Notes: a model not told the origin generated them from the letters alone. Shown: positions 34,612-44,641, counted from the first letter of the stretch. The stretch is 64,000 bases of DNA from Pseudotamlana agarivorans (GCF_018860245.1 NZ_JAHKPD010000012.1:372001-436000); one strand, 5' to 3'. Program-made: numbers and translations.

Positions 34612-35934
34612 ATGAAAGTATTAAAATTTGGAGGGACGTCTGTAGGTTCAGTGGAAAATATGTCCAACGTTAAAAATATTATTAACGATGGTGCGAAAAA
34701 AGTTGTAGTGCTTTCAGCGATGTCTGGAACCACAAATCAATTGGTTGCTATTGGCCAAGATATTAAAGATGGGCAGGCTAAAGCTGCTATTGAAAAAGTA
34801 ACAACGCTTCATGCTGCTTATAAAGTAACTATCGATAATCTTTTACAGCATGCCGATTTAAACGCTGCTGTAAAATCGTATGTTTCAGATGTTTTTAGCT
34901 TTTTAGAAGGTTGTGCTTCAAAGTCGTTTTCAACAACTCTAGAAAATCAAATTGTGGCGCAAGGCGAATTGCTTTCTACATTTATGTTTAATGCCTATTT
35001 AAATCAAGAAGGTGTAAGTTCGGCATTATTGCCAGCTTTAGACTTTATGCGTATTGACGAAAATAAGGAGCCAGATATCACTTATATTAAGGAAAACTTT
35101 AAAAAAGTATTTGAGGCGACTCCAGATTCAGAAATATACATCACTCAAGGTTTTATTTGTTTAGATACGGAAGATGAAATCTCAAACCTACAACGTGGAG
35201 GTAGTGATTATACGGCGACTATAATTGGTGCTGCTGTTATTGCTGAAGAAGTTCAGATTTGGACAGATATCGACGGTATGCATAACAACGATCCAAGACA
35301 CGTTGGAAATACACACCCAATTTCAAACTTGTCGTTTGATGAAGCTGCCGAACTCGCGTATTTCGGAGCAAAAATATTGCACCCACAAACGGTAACTCCG
35401 GTAAGAGCTGATAATATTCCAGTTCGTTTAAAGAATACGATGGAGCCTTCTGCTCATGGTACTTTAATTTCTAGTATTACGGCAGGTGATGGTATAAAGG
35501 CTATAGCCGCTAAAGATGGTATTACGGCTATCAAAATTAAATCGGCTCGTATGCTGCAAGCACACGGTTTCTTAAAGAAAGTGTTTGAAATATTCGAAAC
35601 TTATAAAACATCAATCGATATGATTACCACTTCTGAAGTTGCGGTATCATTAACTATTGATGACGATTCACATTTAGAGCCTATTTTGGCTGAATTAGAT
35701 AAAATTGCCACGATTGAGGTAGATAAAAACCAAAGTATTGTGTGTTTAGTGGGGCATGAAGTTGTAAATCACGATGATACGTTTAAGTTATTCAAAATAT
35801 TACAAGACGTAAAAATTAGAATGATTTCTTACGGTGGAAGTCAGAACAACATATCGTTATTAATTGATTCAAAAGATAAAATTAATACGCTGCAAAAACT
35901 TAATGATTATTTATTTGAATTAGTCACTCTTTAA
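34612..35934 (+). CDS. lysC: Aspartate kinase
   Basis: The first step of the aspartate-family pathway (lysine, threonine, methionine, diaminopimelate). The start is taken at ATG 34612 (MKVLKFGGTSVGS), the canonical N-terminus. ATGs at 34579 and 34606 add eleven or two residues and are less likely. From this start it has 440 residues. Kinase-domain blocks are KFGGTSVGS (5-13), FICLDTEDEISNLQRGGSDYTATIIGAAV, WTDIDGMHNNDPR and SFDEAAELAYFGAKILHPQT. The C-terminal ACT pair (ITAIKIKSARMLQAHGFL, IVCLVGHEV) is the likely feedback site. It is monofunctional: no homoserine dehydrogenase domain. A strong terminator follows. Confidence 0.95.
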   Translation: MKVLKFGGTSVGSVENMSNVKNIINDGAKKVVVLSAMSGTTNQLVAIGQDIKDGQAKAAIEKVTTLHAAYKVTIDNLLQHADLNAAVKSYVSDVFSFLEGCASKSFSTTLENQIVAQGELLSTFMFNAYLNQEGVSSALLPALDFMRIDENKEPDITYIKENFKKVFEATPDSEIYITQGFICLDTEDEISNLQRGGSDYTATIIGAAVIAEEVQIWTDIDGMHNNDPRHVGNTHPISNLSFDEAAELAYFGAKILHPQTVTPVRADNIPVRLKNTMEPSAHGTLISSITAGDGIKAIAAKDGITAIKIKSARMLQAHGFLKKVFEIFETYKTSIDMITTSEVAVSLTIDDDSHLEPILAELDKIATIEVDKNQSIVCLVGHEVVNHDDTFKLFKILQDVKIRMISYGGSQNNISLLIDSKDKINTLQKLNDYLFELVTL

Positions 35935-35957
35935 AAATATTACTCTGTTTTGTATGC

Positions 35958-36000
35958 AAAAAGAGGCTGTCTTGTTTTTTCAAGCAGCCTCTTTTATTAT
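35958..36000. terminator. Bidirectional terminator between lysC and aminopeptidase P
   Basis: The 15-bp stem (AAAAGAGGCTG-CTTG against CAAGCAGCCTCTTTT, one bulged T) has a T6 loop and an A/T run on each side. Confidence 0.85.
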
Positions 36001-36021
36001 TTTATTGAGTTATTTGAACGC

Positions 36022-37314
36022 TTAGGCGTTCATGATATCTTCAATTTCCTCTATTTCAATTGGAATGTTTTTCATTAAGTTGATTGGGGCTCCAGATTCT
36101 TGAATTACCAAGTCATCTTCCAAACGTATACCAAAACCTTCATTCGGAATGTAAATACCAGGTTCAACGGTAAACACGTTATTTGCCTGCATGGGTTCGG
36201 TTAAAATACCGTAATCGTGAGTATCAAGTCCCATGTGGTGAGAAGTCCCGTGCATAAAATATTTTTTATACGCAGGCCATTCTGGGTCTTCATTTTGAAC
36301 ATCAGCTTTGTCTAATAAACCAAGTGTTAAGAGCTCGCTAGTCATCATTTTGCCTACTTCAACGTGGTATTGCGCCCAATCGGTTCCAGGAATAAGCATT
36401 TTTTCGGCTTCCTTTTTTACATGAAGAATCGAGTTGTAAACTGCTTTTTGGCGATCGGTAAATCTTCCAGAAACCGGAACGCTACGCGTCATGTCGCTTG
36501 AATAGTTTGCGTATTCTGCGCCTACATCCATTAAAATAAGCTCACCAGCTTGACATTGTTGGTTGTTTTCAACATAGTGTAATACGTTCGCGTTGTTTCC
36601 TGAAGCAACAATGGGGGTGTAAGCGAATTTTTTGGAACGGTTTCTTAAGAATTCGTGCATGAATTCAGCTTCAATTTCATGCTCCCAAACGCCTGGTTTC
36701 ACGAAGTTTAAAATGCGGCGAAAGCCTTTTTCTGTAATATTACAAGCTTGTTGAATTAAATCAATTTCAATATCGTCTTTTACAGCACGTAAACGTTGTA
36801 AGATCGGGTTGCTTTTAGCAACACGATGTGCAGGGTATTTTTCTTTTAGCCATTTTGTGTAACGGTCTTCACGAGTTTCAACGTCAACATTGGCGCGGTA
36901 ATGTTCATTGGTGTTTATGTAAACCGTATCGCATTGCGTCATGATTTCAAACATGATTTTTTCCATGTCTTGCAGCCAGTAAACGGTTTTAATTCCGCTA
37001 GTTTCTAATGCCTTTTCTTTTGTTAGTTTGGCACCTTCCCAGATGGCGATGTGTTCGTTGGTTTCTTTTAAGAATAAAATCTCACGATGTTTCTCTTTTG
37101 GGCAGTCCGGGAAAAGCACTAAAATACTTTCTTCTTGGTCTACGCCGCTTAAGAAAAATATATCACGATGTTGCTCGAAAGGCAATGTGCTATCGGCGCT
37201 TACGGGATAAATATCATTTGAGTTAAAAACAGCTAAGCTGTTAGGGAGCATTTTTGCTTTAAAATTTTCACGATTTTTAATAAATAGCTTACTATTAATA
37301 GGTGTGTATTTCAT
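36022..37314 (-). CDS. pepP: Xaa-Pro aminopeptidase (aminopeptidase P, M24B)
   Basis: Removes an N-terminal residue when proline is second; a dinuclear metal enzyme of 430 residues. The creatinase-type N-domain spans about 1-165 (FFLSGVDQEESILVLFPDCP). The catalytic pita-bread domain carries the metal ligands: Asp in LMDVGAEYANYSSDMTRSVP (two Asp), His in MHGTSHHMGLDTHD, Glu in FTVEPGIYIP and Glu in FGIRLEDDLVI. No signal peptide, so cytoplasmic. It converges on lysC with a shared terminator, and is divergent from the T9SS metalloprotease. Assignment to M24B rather than methionine aminopeptidase rests on the N-domain and the HxxGLDxHD motif. Confidence 0.95.
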   Translation of the reverse strand: MKYTPINSKLFIKNRENFKAKMLPNSLAVFNSNDIYPVSADSTLPFEQHRDIFFLSGVDQEESILVLFPDCPKEKHREILFLKETNEHIAIWEGAKLTKEKALETSGIKTVYWLQDMEKIMFEIMTQCDTVYINTNEHYRANVDVETREDRYTKWLKEKYPAHRVAKSNPILQRLRAVKDDIEIDLIQQACNITEKGFRRILNFVKPGVWEHEIEAEFMHEFLRNRSKKFAYTPIVASGNNANVLHYVENNQQCQAGELILMDVGAEYANYSSDMTRSVPVSGRFTDRQKAVYNSILHVKKEAEKMLIPGTDWAQYHVEVGKMMTSELLTLGLLDKADVQNEDPEWPAYKKYFMHGTSHHMGLDTHDYGILTEPMQANNVFTVEPGIYIPNEGFGIRLEDDLVIQESGAPINLMKNIPIEIEEIEDIMNA

Positions 37315-37380
37315 TTTTATAGGAAATTTATAAGGGGTATAAAAGTAATGATTCTGAATAAAACATAAGGTATAATTTGC

Positions 37381-37388
37381 TACTTTTG
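37381..37388 (+). promoter_or_regulatory. Candidate -7 box of the metalloprotease gene
   Basis: TACTTTTG fits TAnnTTTG, 26 bases before ATG 37415. The -33 match is poor. Confidence 0.5.
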
Positions 37389-37414
37389 ATGTTAATACGT
37401 TAATTGTTAATTAA

Positions 37415-39295
37415 ATGCATAATAAGATGGGGGCTAAATATTATACAATAAAAAAAATAAGACTGTTTGCGTTCTTGTTTTTGCTTACAGGAACATTTGT
37501 TTTTTCTCAAGGTCATTTGAGGGAAATACCACTTGAGAAGCAAATTCAAAACTCAGATTTAGTAATCGAAGGTAAAGTGATTTCAAAAACAGCTTTTTGG
37601 GGGGCAGATAATCACATTTATACAAAAAATAGTATTGAAGTATATAAAGTGTTTAAAGGGGAGGTTGTGTCGAAAATAGATCTCGTCACGGCTGGTGGTA
37701 CTGTAGGTTTCGATTGCCAAATAGTTACCCATAGTTTGAAATTAAATGTTGGTGATTTGGGGGTTTTTACTTTAATTAATAGTTCAGATTTAGGGCTAGA
37801 TGCTACTAATTATTATAAGGCCTATAGTGGTGTTCAAGGTTATTATAAGTATAATTTATATAGTGATGCTGTAGCCAATCCTTTTTCTACTAAAAAAGGA
37901 ATAGTGCGTACTTTTTATAATGAACTCTCAAAGTTTACCAAGCTTCATTATAAAATTGTAAGAGCTTTTAGTGTTAATAACGAAACTTCTAGGTTAAATG
38001 AAGCTAAGAGTAGTTTAGTGCCATCTGGAATATCGTTTTCGCCTACAAACATTACTGCTGGTACGCGTTCTACAATTAAAATTTCTAAAGCAAGTGGTGC
38101 TACTGGTGGATTTGGTTTAGTTCAAGGAAAAGTTAGTTTTAGAAATGCCGATACAGGTGGGGAGGACGATATGGCTAATGCCGATTTTATTGATGCCTTG
38201 GATTCTCAAATTATAAGTTGGACAACAAATGAAATTACGGTACAAGTGCCAACTGAGGCCGGAACAGGTACTATTCGTGTAACCGATGCTAGCGCTAACG
38301 TTATTGAGTCGGTCGATGTTTTAACCGTGACTTACGCGTTGCTTAATGCTGTTTTTAATGTAAATGCTGGAAGTGGTTCTAAGAATTATGCGTTCCCAAC
38401 ACGTTTAGTGAATAATGATGGCAGCGGGGGGTATGAATTTCAATTGGAAACAAGTTTTAATGCCGACAATGAACATCCCGGTGCTAAAGATGACTTTTTT
38501 ACGGCCTTAGAGACTTGGCGTTGTGAAACTGGTGTTAATTTTGGTATAGGTCCAGTGACATCAGTTGATAAAGCAGATCCTTCAGATGGTGTGAATATAG
38601 TGAGGTTCGACAATGGTACTGAATTGCCTGATGGTACATTAGGGCGAACAACCTATTCTTTTACACTTTGTGCCAATAATAATGATGTTTTAAATGATTC
38701 TGAGGTTTTTCCAACGGATATAGATATGGTGTTTGATAATGAAGCCTCTTGGCATTTTGGTGGCGGCAGCCCTGGTTTTTTCGTAGATTTTCAAGACGTC
38801 TCTTTGCATGAATTAGGCCACGCGCACCAGTTGGGGCATGTTATTAATGAATTTGGGGATATAATGCATTACTCAACATCTAGAGGTCAGCAAATTAGAG
38901 ATTTGTCTGATGATAATAAATTAGCCGGTGCTGTTATACTCAGAAATAGTTTGGGCAGTCTGCCTGTGGCGCCTTGCTTTGGGGGTAAATCGGCCATGGT
39001 CCCTATAGGTCATTCTGGTTGTACCTTAAGTACAGCGGGGCATGTTGCCGGACATGATTCTTTTAAATTATATCCAAATCCTACAAATGGTTTGCTTTAT
39101 GTTCAAGGCGCAGATGCATTAAAATCAGTTCAATTAATTGTTTATGATGTTAGCGGAAGACAGGTTTTGGAAAAATATATGGATAATCCAACACCTGTTG
39201 AGCTTATTGATTTAACGAACCTTACAAAGGGTGTTTATTTTGTTAAAATTTTGGCTAAAGATGGGGCGTTAACAAAAAAAGTGATTGTGGACTAA
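37415..39295 (+). CDS. T9SS-exported zinc metalloprotease with variant metzincin motif
   Basis: A 626-residue exported protein. The signal peptide ends around residue 32 (FVFSQ); ATG 37427 is an equally possible start. An N-terminal domain (about 35-190) is followed by an IPT/TIG-like Ig domain (about 205-305, ITAGTRSTIKIS, EITVQVPTEAGTGTIRVTDA). The protease domain has HELGHAHQLGH at 465-475 and DIMHY with a Met-turn Met484. The metzincin form is HExxHxxGxxH; here the Gly position is Gln, but all three zinc histidines and the Glu are present. The C-terminal 75 residues (FKLYPNPTNGLLYVQGADAL to VIVD) are a type A Por sorting tail for type IX secretion. Its likely role is extracellular protein degradation. 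Confidence 0.9.
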   Translation: MHNKMGAKYYTIKKIRLFAFLFLLTGTFVFSQGHLREIPLEKQIQNSDLVIEGKVISKTAFWGADNHIYTKNSIEVYKVFKGEVVSKIDLVTAGGTVGFDCQIVTHSLKLNVGDLGVFTLINSSDLGLDATNYYKAYSGVQGYYKYNLYSDAVANPFSTKKGIVRTFYNELSKFTKLHYKIVRAFSVNNETSRLNEAKSSLVPSGISFSPTNITAGTRSTIKISKASGATGGFGLVQGKVSFRNADTGGEDDMANADFIDALDSQIISWTTNEITVQVPTEAGTGTIRVTDASANVIESVDVLTVTYALLNAVFNVNAGSGSKNYAFPTRLVNNDGSGGYEFQLETSFNADNEHPGAKDDFFTALETWRCETGVNFGIGPVTSVDKADPSDGVNIVRFDNGTELPDGTLGRTTYSFTLCANNNDVLNDSEVFPTDIDMVFDNEASWHFGGGSPGFFVDFQDVSLHELGHAHQLGHVINEFGDIMHYSTSRGQQIRDLSDDNKLAGAVILRNSLGSLPVAPCFGGKSAMVPIGHSGCTLSTAGHVAGHDSFKLYPNPTNGLLYVQGADALKSVQLIVYDVSGRQVLEKYMDNPTPVELIDLTNLTKGVYFVKILAKDGALTKKVIVD

Positions 39296-39303
39296 AACAT
39301 AAA

Positions 39304-39345
39304 AACTACGTATTTTTAGCTCATACTAAGTATAAATACGTAGTT
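39304..39345. terminator. Hairpin after the metalloprotease gene
   Basis: Perfect 12-bp arms AACTACGTATTT / AAATACGTAGTT around an 18-base loop, eight bases after the stop. The T run is short, so it may be a processing or weak termination site. Confidence 0.55.
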
Positions 39346-39387
39346 AATTAAAATGATTCTAAATAACAAAAACATGACAAATGTTAT

Positions 39388-39418
39388 TTGCCTATAATTC
39401 GCGTCTAACCTACCTTTG
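39388..39418 (+). promoter_or_regulatory. Promoter of sdhCAB
   Basis: TTG, a 20-base spacer, then TACCTTTG: a strong match to the Bacteroidota promoter, 26 bases before the sdhC ATG. Confidence 0.75.
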
Positions 39419-39444
39419 CTAGAATCTTAAATAATTTAATCAAA

Positions 39445-40122
39445 ATGAACGGATTTTTTAAATCTTCGATAGGGAGGAAAGTAGCTATGGCACTTTCAGC
39501 CTTCTTTCTCATGTTTTTCTTGCTTCAGCATTTAGCTATTAATCTTTTATCTGTAATTAGTCCAGACCTTTTTAATGAAGTGTCGCACTTTATGGGTACA
39601 AATCCTTTAATTCAATTTGCCTTGCAGCCTGTTTTAATTTTTGGTGTGGTTTTCCATTTTATCATGGGATTCATATTAGAATTAAAAAACAAAAAAGCAA
39701 ACGGTGTTTCTTATGCTCAAAATAATGGTGCAGCAAACTCTTCATGGGTAAGTAGAAATATGATCTGGAGTGGTGTTGCCATTCTAGCATTTATTGTTTT
39801 ACACTTCATTGATTTCTGGTTTCCAGAAATTAACACCAAATTTATAAAAGGCGATTGGTCTGGTACCATGGCAGGTGTTGAAGGATACCGTTATTACGAA
39901 GAGCTAGTTCATAAGTTTGTAAACCCAGTACGCGTGGGAGCTTATGTTGTAGCTTTTGTGTTTTTAGCCTTGCACTTAATGCACGGTTTTACTTCAGCTT
40001 TCCAATCTATGGGAGGTACTGCAGGTAGAAAAAAGACCTTACAAGCAATAGGTAAAGCTTACTCGATTTTTGTTCCAGTAGGATTTGTTTTTGTAGCACT
40101 TTATCACTTTTTTAACCATTAA
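39445..40122 (+). CDS. sdhC: Succinate dehydrogenase/fumarate reductase cytochrome b subunit
   Basis: Membrane anchor of respiratory complex II, 225 residues with about five membrane helices (roughly 12-35, 55-78, 105-125, 158-182 and 200-222). Histidines in helices ([43 protein letters not shown]) fit the dihaem-b, single-subunit anchor type found in Bacteroidota and epsilonproteobacteria. It leads the sdhCAB operon behind a consensus promoter and is followed after 11 bases by sdhA. It passes electrons between the Fe-S subunit and menaquinone. Confidence 0.95.
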   Translation: MNGFFKSSIGRKVAMALSAFFLMFFLLQHLAINLLSVISPDLFNEVSHFMGTNPLIQFALQPVLIFGVVFHFIMGFILELKNKKANGVSYAQNNGAANSSWVSRNMIWSGVAILAFIVLHFIDFWFPEINTKFIKGDWSGTMAGVEGYRYYEELVHKFVNPVRVGAYVVAFVFLALHLMHGFTSAFQSMGGTAGRKKTLQAIGKAYSIFVPVGFVFVALYHFFNH

Positions 40123-40133
40123 TCTTCAATAAA

Positions 40134-42146
40134 ATGGCTTTAGATTCAAAAATACCAAAAGGTCCAATTAAAGATAAATGGACAGATTATAAAAATCATA
40201 TCAATTTAGTTAACCCGGCAAACAAGCGTAATATAGATATTATCGTTGTTGGTACAGGGTTAGCAGGAGGTTCAGCAGCGGCAACGTTAGCCGAGCTAGG
40301 ATATAAAGTAAAAGCATTTGCTTATCAAGATTCACCACGACGTGCGCACTCTATTGCAGCACAAGGGGGAATCAATGCAGCGAAGAACTATCAAGGTGAT
40401 GGGGATTCAAACTATAGATTATTTTACGATACCGTAAAAGGTGGTGATTACCGCTCTCGTGAGGCTAACGTGTACCGTTTAGCTGAGGTTTCAGGTAATA
40501 TCATCGATCAATGTGTGGCTCAAGGGGTTCCTTTTGCGCGTGATTATGGTGGACTATTAGATAACCGTTCGTTTGGTGGGGTTCTTGTATCAAGAACATT
40601 CTATGCGAAAGGACAAACAGGACAACAACTATTATTAGGAGCGTATTCAGCAATGAATAGACAAATTGCTCGTGGTAAAATTGAAATGTATAACCGTCAT
40701 GAAATGCTTGACGTTGTTAAAGTTGACGGAAAAGCAAGAGGGATTATCGCTCGTAATTTAATTACAGGTGAAATTGAACGTCATTCAGCACACGCCGTTG
40801 TTATAGCAACTGGTGGTTACGGAAACGTTTATTTCCTTTCAACTAACGCGATGGGTTCTAATGCGACCGCAGCTTGGAAAATTCATAAAAAAGGGGCGTA
40901 TTTCGCAAACCCTTGTTATACACAAATTCACCCAACTTGTATTCCACGTTCAGGAGATTATCAGTCTAAATTAACATTGATGTCTGAGTCTTTACGTAAC
41001 GATGGTCGTATTTGGGTGCCAGCAAAAATAGAAGACGCTAAAGCGATTCAGCAAGGGAAATTAAAACCTACTGATATTGCTGAAGCCGATAGAGATTATT
41101 ACTTAGAAAGACGTTACCCTGCATTCGGTAACTTAGTACCACGTGATGTAGCTTCAAGAGCTGCTAAAGAACGTTGTGATGCTGGTTTCGGTGTAAATGC
41201 AACAGGAGAAGCTGTTTACTTAGATTTCGCAGCGGCTATTGATCGTTACGGAAATGAACAAGCCAAAATTCATAATATTAAAAACGCTTCCGCGGAAAAA
41301 ATATACGAATTAGGACAAGCCATCGTTGAGGCGAAATACGGAAACTTATTCCAAATGTATGAGAAAATTGTAGATCAAGATCCATACAAAACACCAATGA
41401 TGATTTATCCTGCAACACACTACACCATGGGAGGTGTTTGGGTTGATTATAACTTAATGACTACGGTTGAAGGTTTATACTGTATTGGTGAAGCTAACTT
41501 CTCTGATCACGGTGCAAACAGACTTGGAGCTTCTGCTTTAATGCAAGGTTTAGCTGATGGTTATTTCGTATTACCTTATACTATTGGAGATTATTTATCT
41601 CATGATATTAGAACAGGAACCATTCCAACAAATACGCCAGAATTTGACGCTGTTGAAAAAGAAGTTACAGATCGTATCAGTTTCTTTATGAACAACAACG
41701 GAACAAAATCTGTAGATTATTTCCATAAGAAACTTGGAAAAGTGATGTGGGATAAAGTAGGAATGTCAAGAAATTCACAAGGTTTAACTGAGGCTATGGC
41801 CGAAATTAAAGCGATTCGTGAAGAATTCTGGAAAGAAGTAAAAGTTCCAGGAAGAGCTAACGAATTAAACCCTGAATTAGAAAAAGCAGGACGTGTAGCA
41901 GATTTCCTTGAGCTAGGTGAGTTATTTGCAAAAGATGCGCTTAACAGAGCAGAATCTTGTGGTGGTCACTTTAGAGAAGAGTCTGTTGAATTAGACGGCG
42001 AGCAAAAAGGTGAAGCGAAACGTGACGATGTAAACTATGCTTATGTTGCTGCATGGGAGTATAAAGGAGAACCTGCTGATGCGGTTTTACATAAAGAAGA
42101 ATTAGAATTTAAAGACATTGAACTGAAACAACGTTCATACAAATAA
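40134..42146 (+). CDS. sdhA: Succinate dehydrogenase flavoprotein subunit
   Basis: The catalytic subunit oxidising succinate to fumarate in the TCA cycle; 670 residues, facing the cytoplasm. The FAD Rossmann motif is [21 protein letters not shown] (36-56 region). The covalent FAD histidine is His72 in [14 protein letters not shown]. Substrate-site blocks are [64 protein letters not shown] and [14 protein letters not shown]. Length and composition suit the Bacteroidota/B-type enzyme. It contains one copy of the recurrent CGCTTCCGCGGAA word at 41285, coding NASAEK. Co-transcribed with sdhC and sdhB. Confidence 0.97.
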   Translation: MALDSKIPKGPIKDKWTDYKNHINLVNPANKRNIDIIVVGTGLAGGSAAATLAELGYKVKAFAYQDSPRRAHSIAAQGGINAAKNYQGDGDSNYRLFYDTVKGGDYRSREANVYRLAEVSGNIIDQCVAQGVPFARDYGGLLDNRSFGGVLVSRTFYAKGQTGQQLLLGAYSAMNRQIARGKIEMYNRHEMLDVVKVDGKARGIIARNLITGEIERHSAHAVVIATGGYGNVYFLSTNAMGSNATAAWKIHKKGAYFANPCYTQIHPTCIPRSGDYQSKLTLMSESLRNDGRIWVPAKIEDAKAIQQGKLKPTDIAEADRDYYLERRYPAFGNLVPRDVASRAAKERCDAGFGVNATGEAVYLDFAAAIDRYGNEQAKIHNIKNASAEKIYELGQAIVEAKYGNLFQMYEKIVDQDPYKTPMMIYPATHYTMGGVWVDYNLMTTVEGLYCIGEANFSDHGANRLGASALMQGLADGYFVLPYTIGDYLSHDIRTGTIPTNTPEFDAVEKEVTDRISFFMNNNGTKSVDYFHKKLGKVMWDKVGMSRNSQGLTEAMAEIKAIREEFWKEVKVPGRANELNPELEKAGRVADFLELGELFAKDALNRAESCGGHFREESVELDGEQKGEAKRDDVNYAYVAAWEYKGEPADAVLHKEELEFKDIELKQRSYK

Positions 42147-42156
42147 GATTGACATT

Positions 42157-42909
42157 ATGGATAATATGAATTTAACGCTTAGAATTTGGAGACAAAAAGA
42201 CTCGAATGCAAAGGGTCAAATGGTCGATTATAAAGTAACCGATATTTCAGAGCATATGTCTTTCCTTGAAATGATGGATGTTTTAAACGAACAATTGGTA
42301 AACTCTGGTGAAGAGCCAGTTGCTTTCGATCATGATTGTCGTGAAGGAATATGTGGTATGTGTTCTTTATATATTAACGGTGAAGCACACGGTCCAGATC
42401 GTGGTATTACAACCTGCCAGTTACACATGAGAATGTTTAACGATGGAGATACCATTACAATTGAACCATGGAGAGCAGCTGCTTTTCCAGTGATAAAAGA
42501 TTTAATCGTTGATAGAATGGCTTTTGAGCGTATTCAACATGCTGGAGGATATATTTCTGTAAACACTTCAGGAAACACGCAAGATGCGAACTCTTTACCA
42601 ATTTCAAAGATCGCTGCCGATGAAGCTATGGATGCTGCAACTTGTATTGGTTGTGGTGCTTGTGTAGCCACTTGTAAAAACTCATCTGCGATGTTATTCG
42701 TAGGAGCTAAGGTGTCACAATATGCTTTATTACCACAAGGTCAGGTAGAAGCTGCTGAACGTGTTCAAAACATGGTAGCACAAATGGACCTTGAAGGTTT
42801 TGGTAACTGTACAAATACTGGTGCTTGTGAAGTGGAATGCCCGAAAGGAATTTCATTAGACAATATTGCTAGAATGAATAGAGAACTTATGAAAGCATCG
42901 CTTAAATAA
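42157..42909 (+). CDS. sdhB: Succinate dehydrogenase iron-sulfur subunit
   Basis: The electron-transfer subunit of complex II, 250 residues. The 2Fe-2S ligands lie in [18 protein letters not shown] and TTCQLHM. The 4Fe-4S motif is [13 protein letters not shown], and the 3Fe-4S region has [15 protein letters not shown]. All ligand cysteines are present. It starts 10 bases after sdhA and ends the operon, followed by a strong terminator. Cluster supply depends on the SUF operon in this same window. Confidence 0.97.
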   Translation: MDNMNLTLRIWRQKDSNAKGQMVDYKVTDISEHMSFLEMMDVLNEQLVNSGEEPVAFDHDCREGICGMCSLYINGEAHGPDRGITTCQLHMRMFNDGDTITIEPWRAAAFPVIKDLIVDRMAFERIQHAGGYISVNTSGNTQDANSLPISKIAADEAMDAATCIGCGACVATCKNSSAMLFVGAKVSQYALLPQGQVEAAERVQNMVAQMDLEGFGNCTNTGACEVECPKGISLDNIARMNRELMKASLK

Positions 42910-42928
42910 GATTTCATTAATAATAAAT

Positions 42929-42966
42929 GAAAGCCCATATCGTTTTTTGATATGGGCTTTTTTTGT
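42929..42966 (+). terminator. Terminator of sdhCAB
   Basis: The 12-bp stem AAAGCCCATATC/GATATGGGCTTT is followed by seven T. Confidence 0.9.
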
Positions 42967-43026
42967 GACCATTTTTTTTAGTTATACTTTTACCTTGTGG
43001 TAACCCAAGTTTGATCGCCTAAACCT

Positions 43027-43950
43027 ATGATTAGAGTAACTTTTGTAATATGCTTTTTTGCGTTGTTTTCGTCATTAATAGCACCTGCTCAATTAGCGCA
43101 TTGTAAGGAAAGTTACTTTGATGAAGTAACTTTATTAAAACATCTAAAATCATTGTCTTCTGATGCCTTTGAAGGTAGGAAAACAGGAACTAAAGGCGGT
43201 ATAAAAGCGAAACAGTTTATCGTGAATCAATTTTACGCGTTGGATGTTTTACCATTTATTAAAAATTACGAACAGCCGTTTAGTTTTACCACAGCGCATA
43301 CCTATTACAAAGGGATAAATGTTTTAGGGGAAATTAAAGGTTCAGAATTCCCCGAGGATTATATTGTTTTAAGTGCGCATTACGATCATGAAGGGATTAT
43401 AAATGGAGAAATATACAATGGTGCCGATGATAATGCTTCTGGTGTTTGTGCGCTTTTTAGTTTTGCTGAATACTTCAAAAAACATCCGCCTAAACATTCT
43501 ATAATCTTTGCTGCTTTTGATGCCGAAGAGCTCAACCTTAAAGGGTCTAAGTTTTTTGTGGAAAGTTCCTTGATTCAATCAAAAAAAATCGTCCTCAATT
43601 TAAATTTAGATATGGTAAGTCGTAGTGATAGCAATACCTTGTTTGTTGTTGGTACTTCTCATAATAAAAAACTAGAAAACATTTACAAAGACTCAAAGGA
43701 AGCTTGTAGCATTAATTTTGTTGCTGGTCATGATGGTTACGACGGATTAGAGAACTGGACTTATGCCTCAGATCATATGAATTTTTTCAAGGAAGATATT
43801 CCATTTTTATATTTTGGAGTAGACGATCATAAAGATTATCATGAGCCCACCGATACCTTCGATAAAATCCAACCAGAATTTTACATAAACGCTGTTAAAG
43901 CCATCATTAACCTTTTTGAAAAGGCCGATGATTTTAGGTCCTACCAATAG
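43027..43950 (+). CDS. Secreted M28 family zinc peptidase
   Basis: A 307-residue exported aminopeptidase-type enzyme. The signal peptide covers about 1-21 (ending APAQLA). The two-zinc site is built from YDHEG in VLSAHYDHEG, the bridging Asp in NGADDNASGVCALF, the Glu pair in FAAFDAEELNLKGSKFF, the Asp in LNLDMVSRSD and the final His in FGVDDHKDYHEPTDTFDKI. All ligands are seen, so it should be active. It is a single gene behind the sdh terminator; the 310 bases after it carry two inverted repeats. A likely function is peptide nutrition in the periplasm or outside. Confidence 0.93.
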   Translation: MIRVTFVICFFALFSSLIAPAQLAHCKESYFDEVTLLKHLKSLSSDAFEGRKTGTKGGIKAKQFIVNQFYALDVLPFIKNYEQPFSFTTAHTYYKGINVLGEIKGSEFPEDYIVLSAHYDHEGIINGEIYNGADDNASGVCALFSFAEYFKKHPPKHSIIFAAFDAEELNLKGSKFFVESSLIQSKKIVLNLNLDMVSRSDSNTLFVVGTSHNKKLENIYKDSKEACSINFVAGHDGYDGLENWTYASDHMNFFKEDIPFLYFGVDDHKDYHEPTDTFDKIQPEFYINAVKAIINLFEKADDFRSYQ

Positions 43951-44039
43951 CTCATCATTCGTTAAATTTCTTTTTGCTAATGACTGAAAACAAATGTTTT
44001 TACCACTAAATACCGCATATTAATTGGTTTAATTGAGCG

Positions 44040-44067
44040 TGTAACAATAGTTGTATAGTTTGTTACA
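44040..44067. repeat. Inverted repeat TGTAACAA-N12-TTGTTACA
   Basis: Perfect 8-bp arms in the 310-base gap between the M28 gene and the 44261 gene. It could be an operator for the small downstream gene. Confidence 0.45.
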
Positions 44068-44124
44068 TATGTGGTACCGCTTCCTGCGTCTTCTATATAA
44101 TTTTATGTAATACCGTTTTAACTC

Positions 44125-44166
44125 TATACTGTCGCATATAATTCAAATTAAGTATGCGACAGTATA
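44125..44166. repeat. Long perfect hairpin upstream of the 44261 gene
   Basis: 14-bp arms TATACTGTCGCATA and TATGCGACAGTATA, plus an inner TAATT-CA-AATTA stem, make an almost unbroken 19-bp hairpin. No T run follows on either strand, so it is not a simple terminator. It might be an operator, an RNA structure or a mobile-element end. Confidence 0.6.
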
Positions 44167-44260
44167 CAAGTAATTTGGTGAAATTTGCTTTTTAAAACAC
44201 TTGTGTTCTTGTTGATTTACAGTGTTTTATAGACGGGTGTTTACTTTAAAAATTATAAAT

Positions 44261-44584
44261 ATGAAACATTTAAACTATAGAGAAGAACAAATGAATGCCT
44301 TCAAATTAAAAATGGCTTCATTAACATATTTTACTATTTTTTCTACATCAAAACACCCAGAAGACCGCCGTAAGCTTAGGCAGAGCAAATCTTACAATGT
44401 TATTAATTGGTCTGGAAAATTAGAGGCTGCTTTGTCCTCCTTTAATACAGCTGGCAATCATTTTAGAAATAATCCTACTATTGAAAATAGTGAAAAATAT
44501 AAAGCGGCAAGAGCTCTTTATTACGAAGTACTTTTAGAAAAACATGCTAGTCTGCCAAAGGCTGTAGTTGAAGATGGTTTTTAG
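44261..44584 (+). CDS. Small soluble protein, unknown function
   Basis: The start chosen is ATG 44261 (MKHLNYREEQMNAFKLKMAS), which gives 107 residues and begins the conserved-looking part; the frame extends 13 codons further upstream with no supporting signal. The sequence is helical and charged (HPEDRRKLRQSKSYNVINW, KLEAALSSFNTAGNHFRNNP, KYKAARALYYEVLLEKHASL), with no membrane span or catalytic motif. The upstream region carries two strong inverted repeats. The neighbours, an M28 peptidase and a convergent outer-membrane protein, give no functional hint. Unknown family. Confidence 0.6.
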   Translation: MKHLNYREEQMNAFKLKMASLTYFTIFSTSKHPEDRRKLRQSKSYNVINWSGKLEAALSSFNTAGNHFRNNPTIENSEKYKAARALYYEVLLEKHASLPKAVVEDGF

Positions 44585-44641
44585 TAAATACATACGTTTA
44601 TAAAGGGCTATTTAAAACAGCCTATCAGAAGTCTGTTTCTA

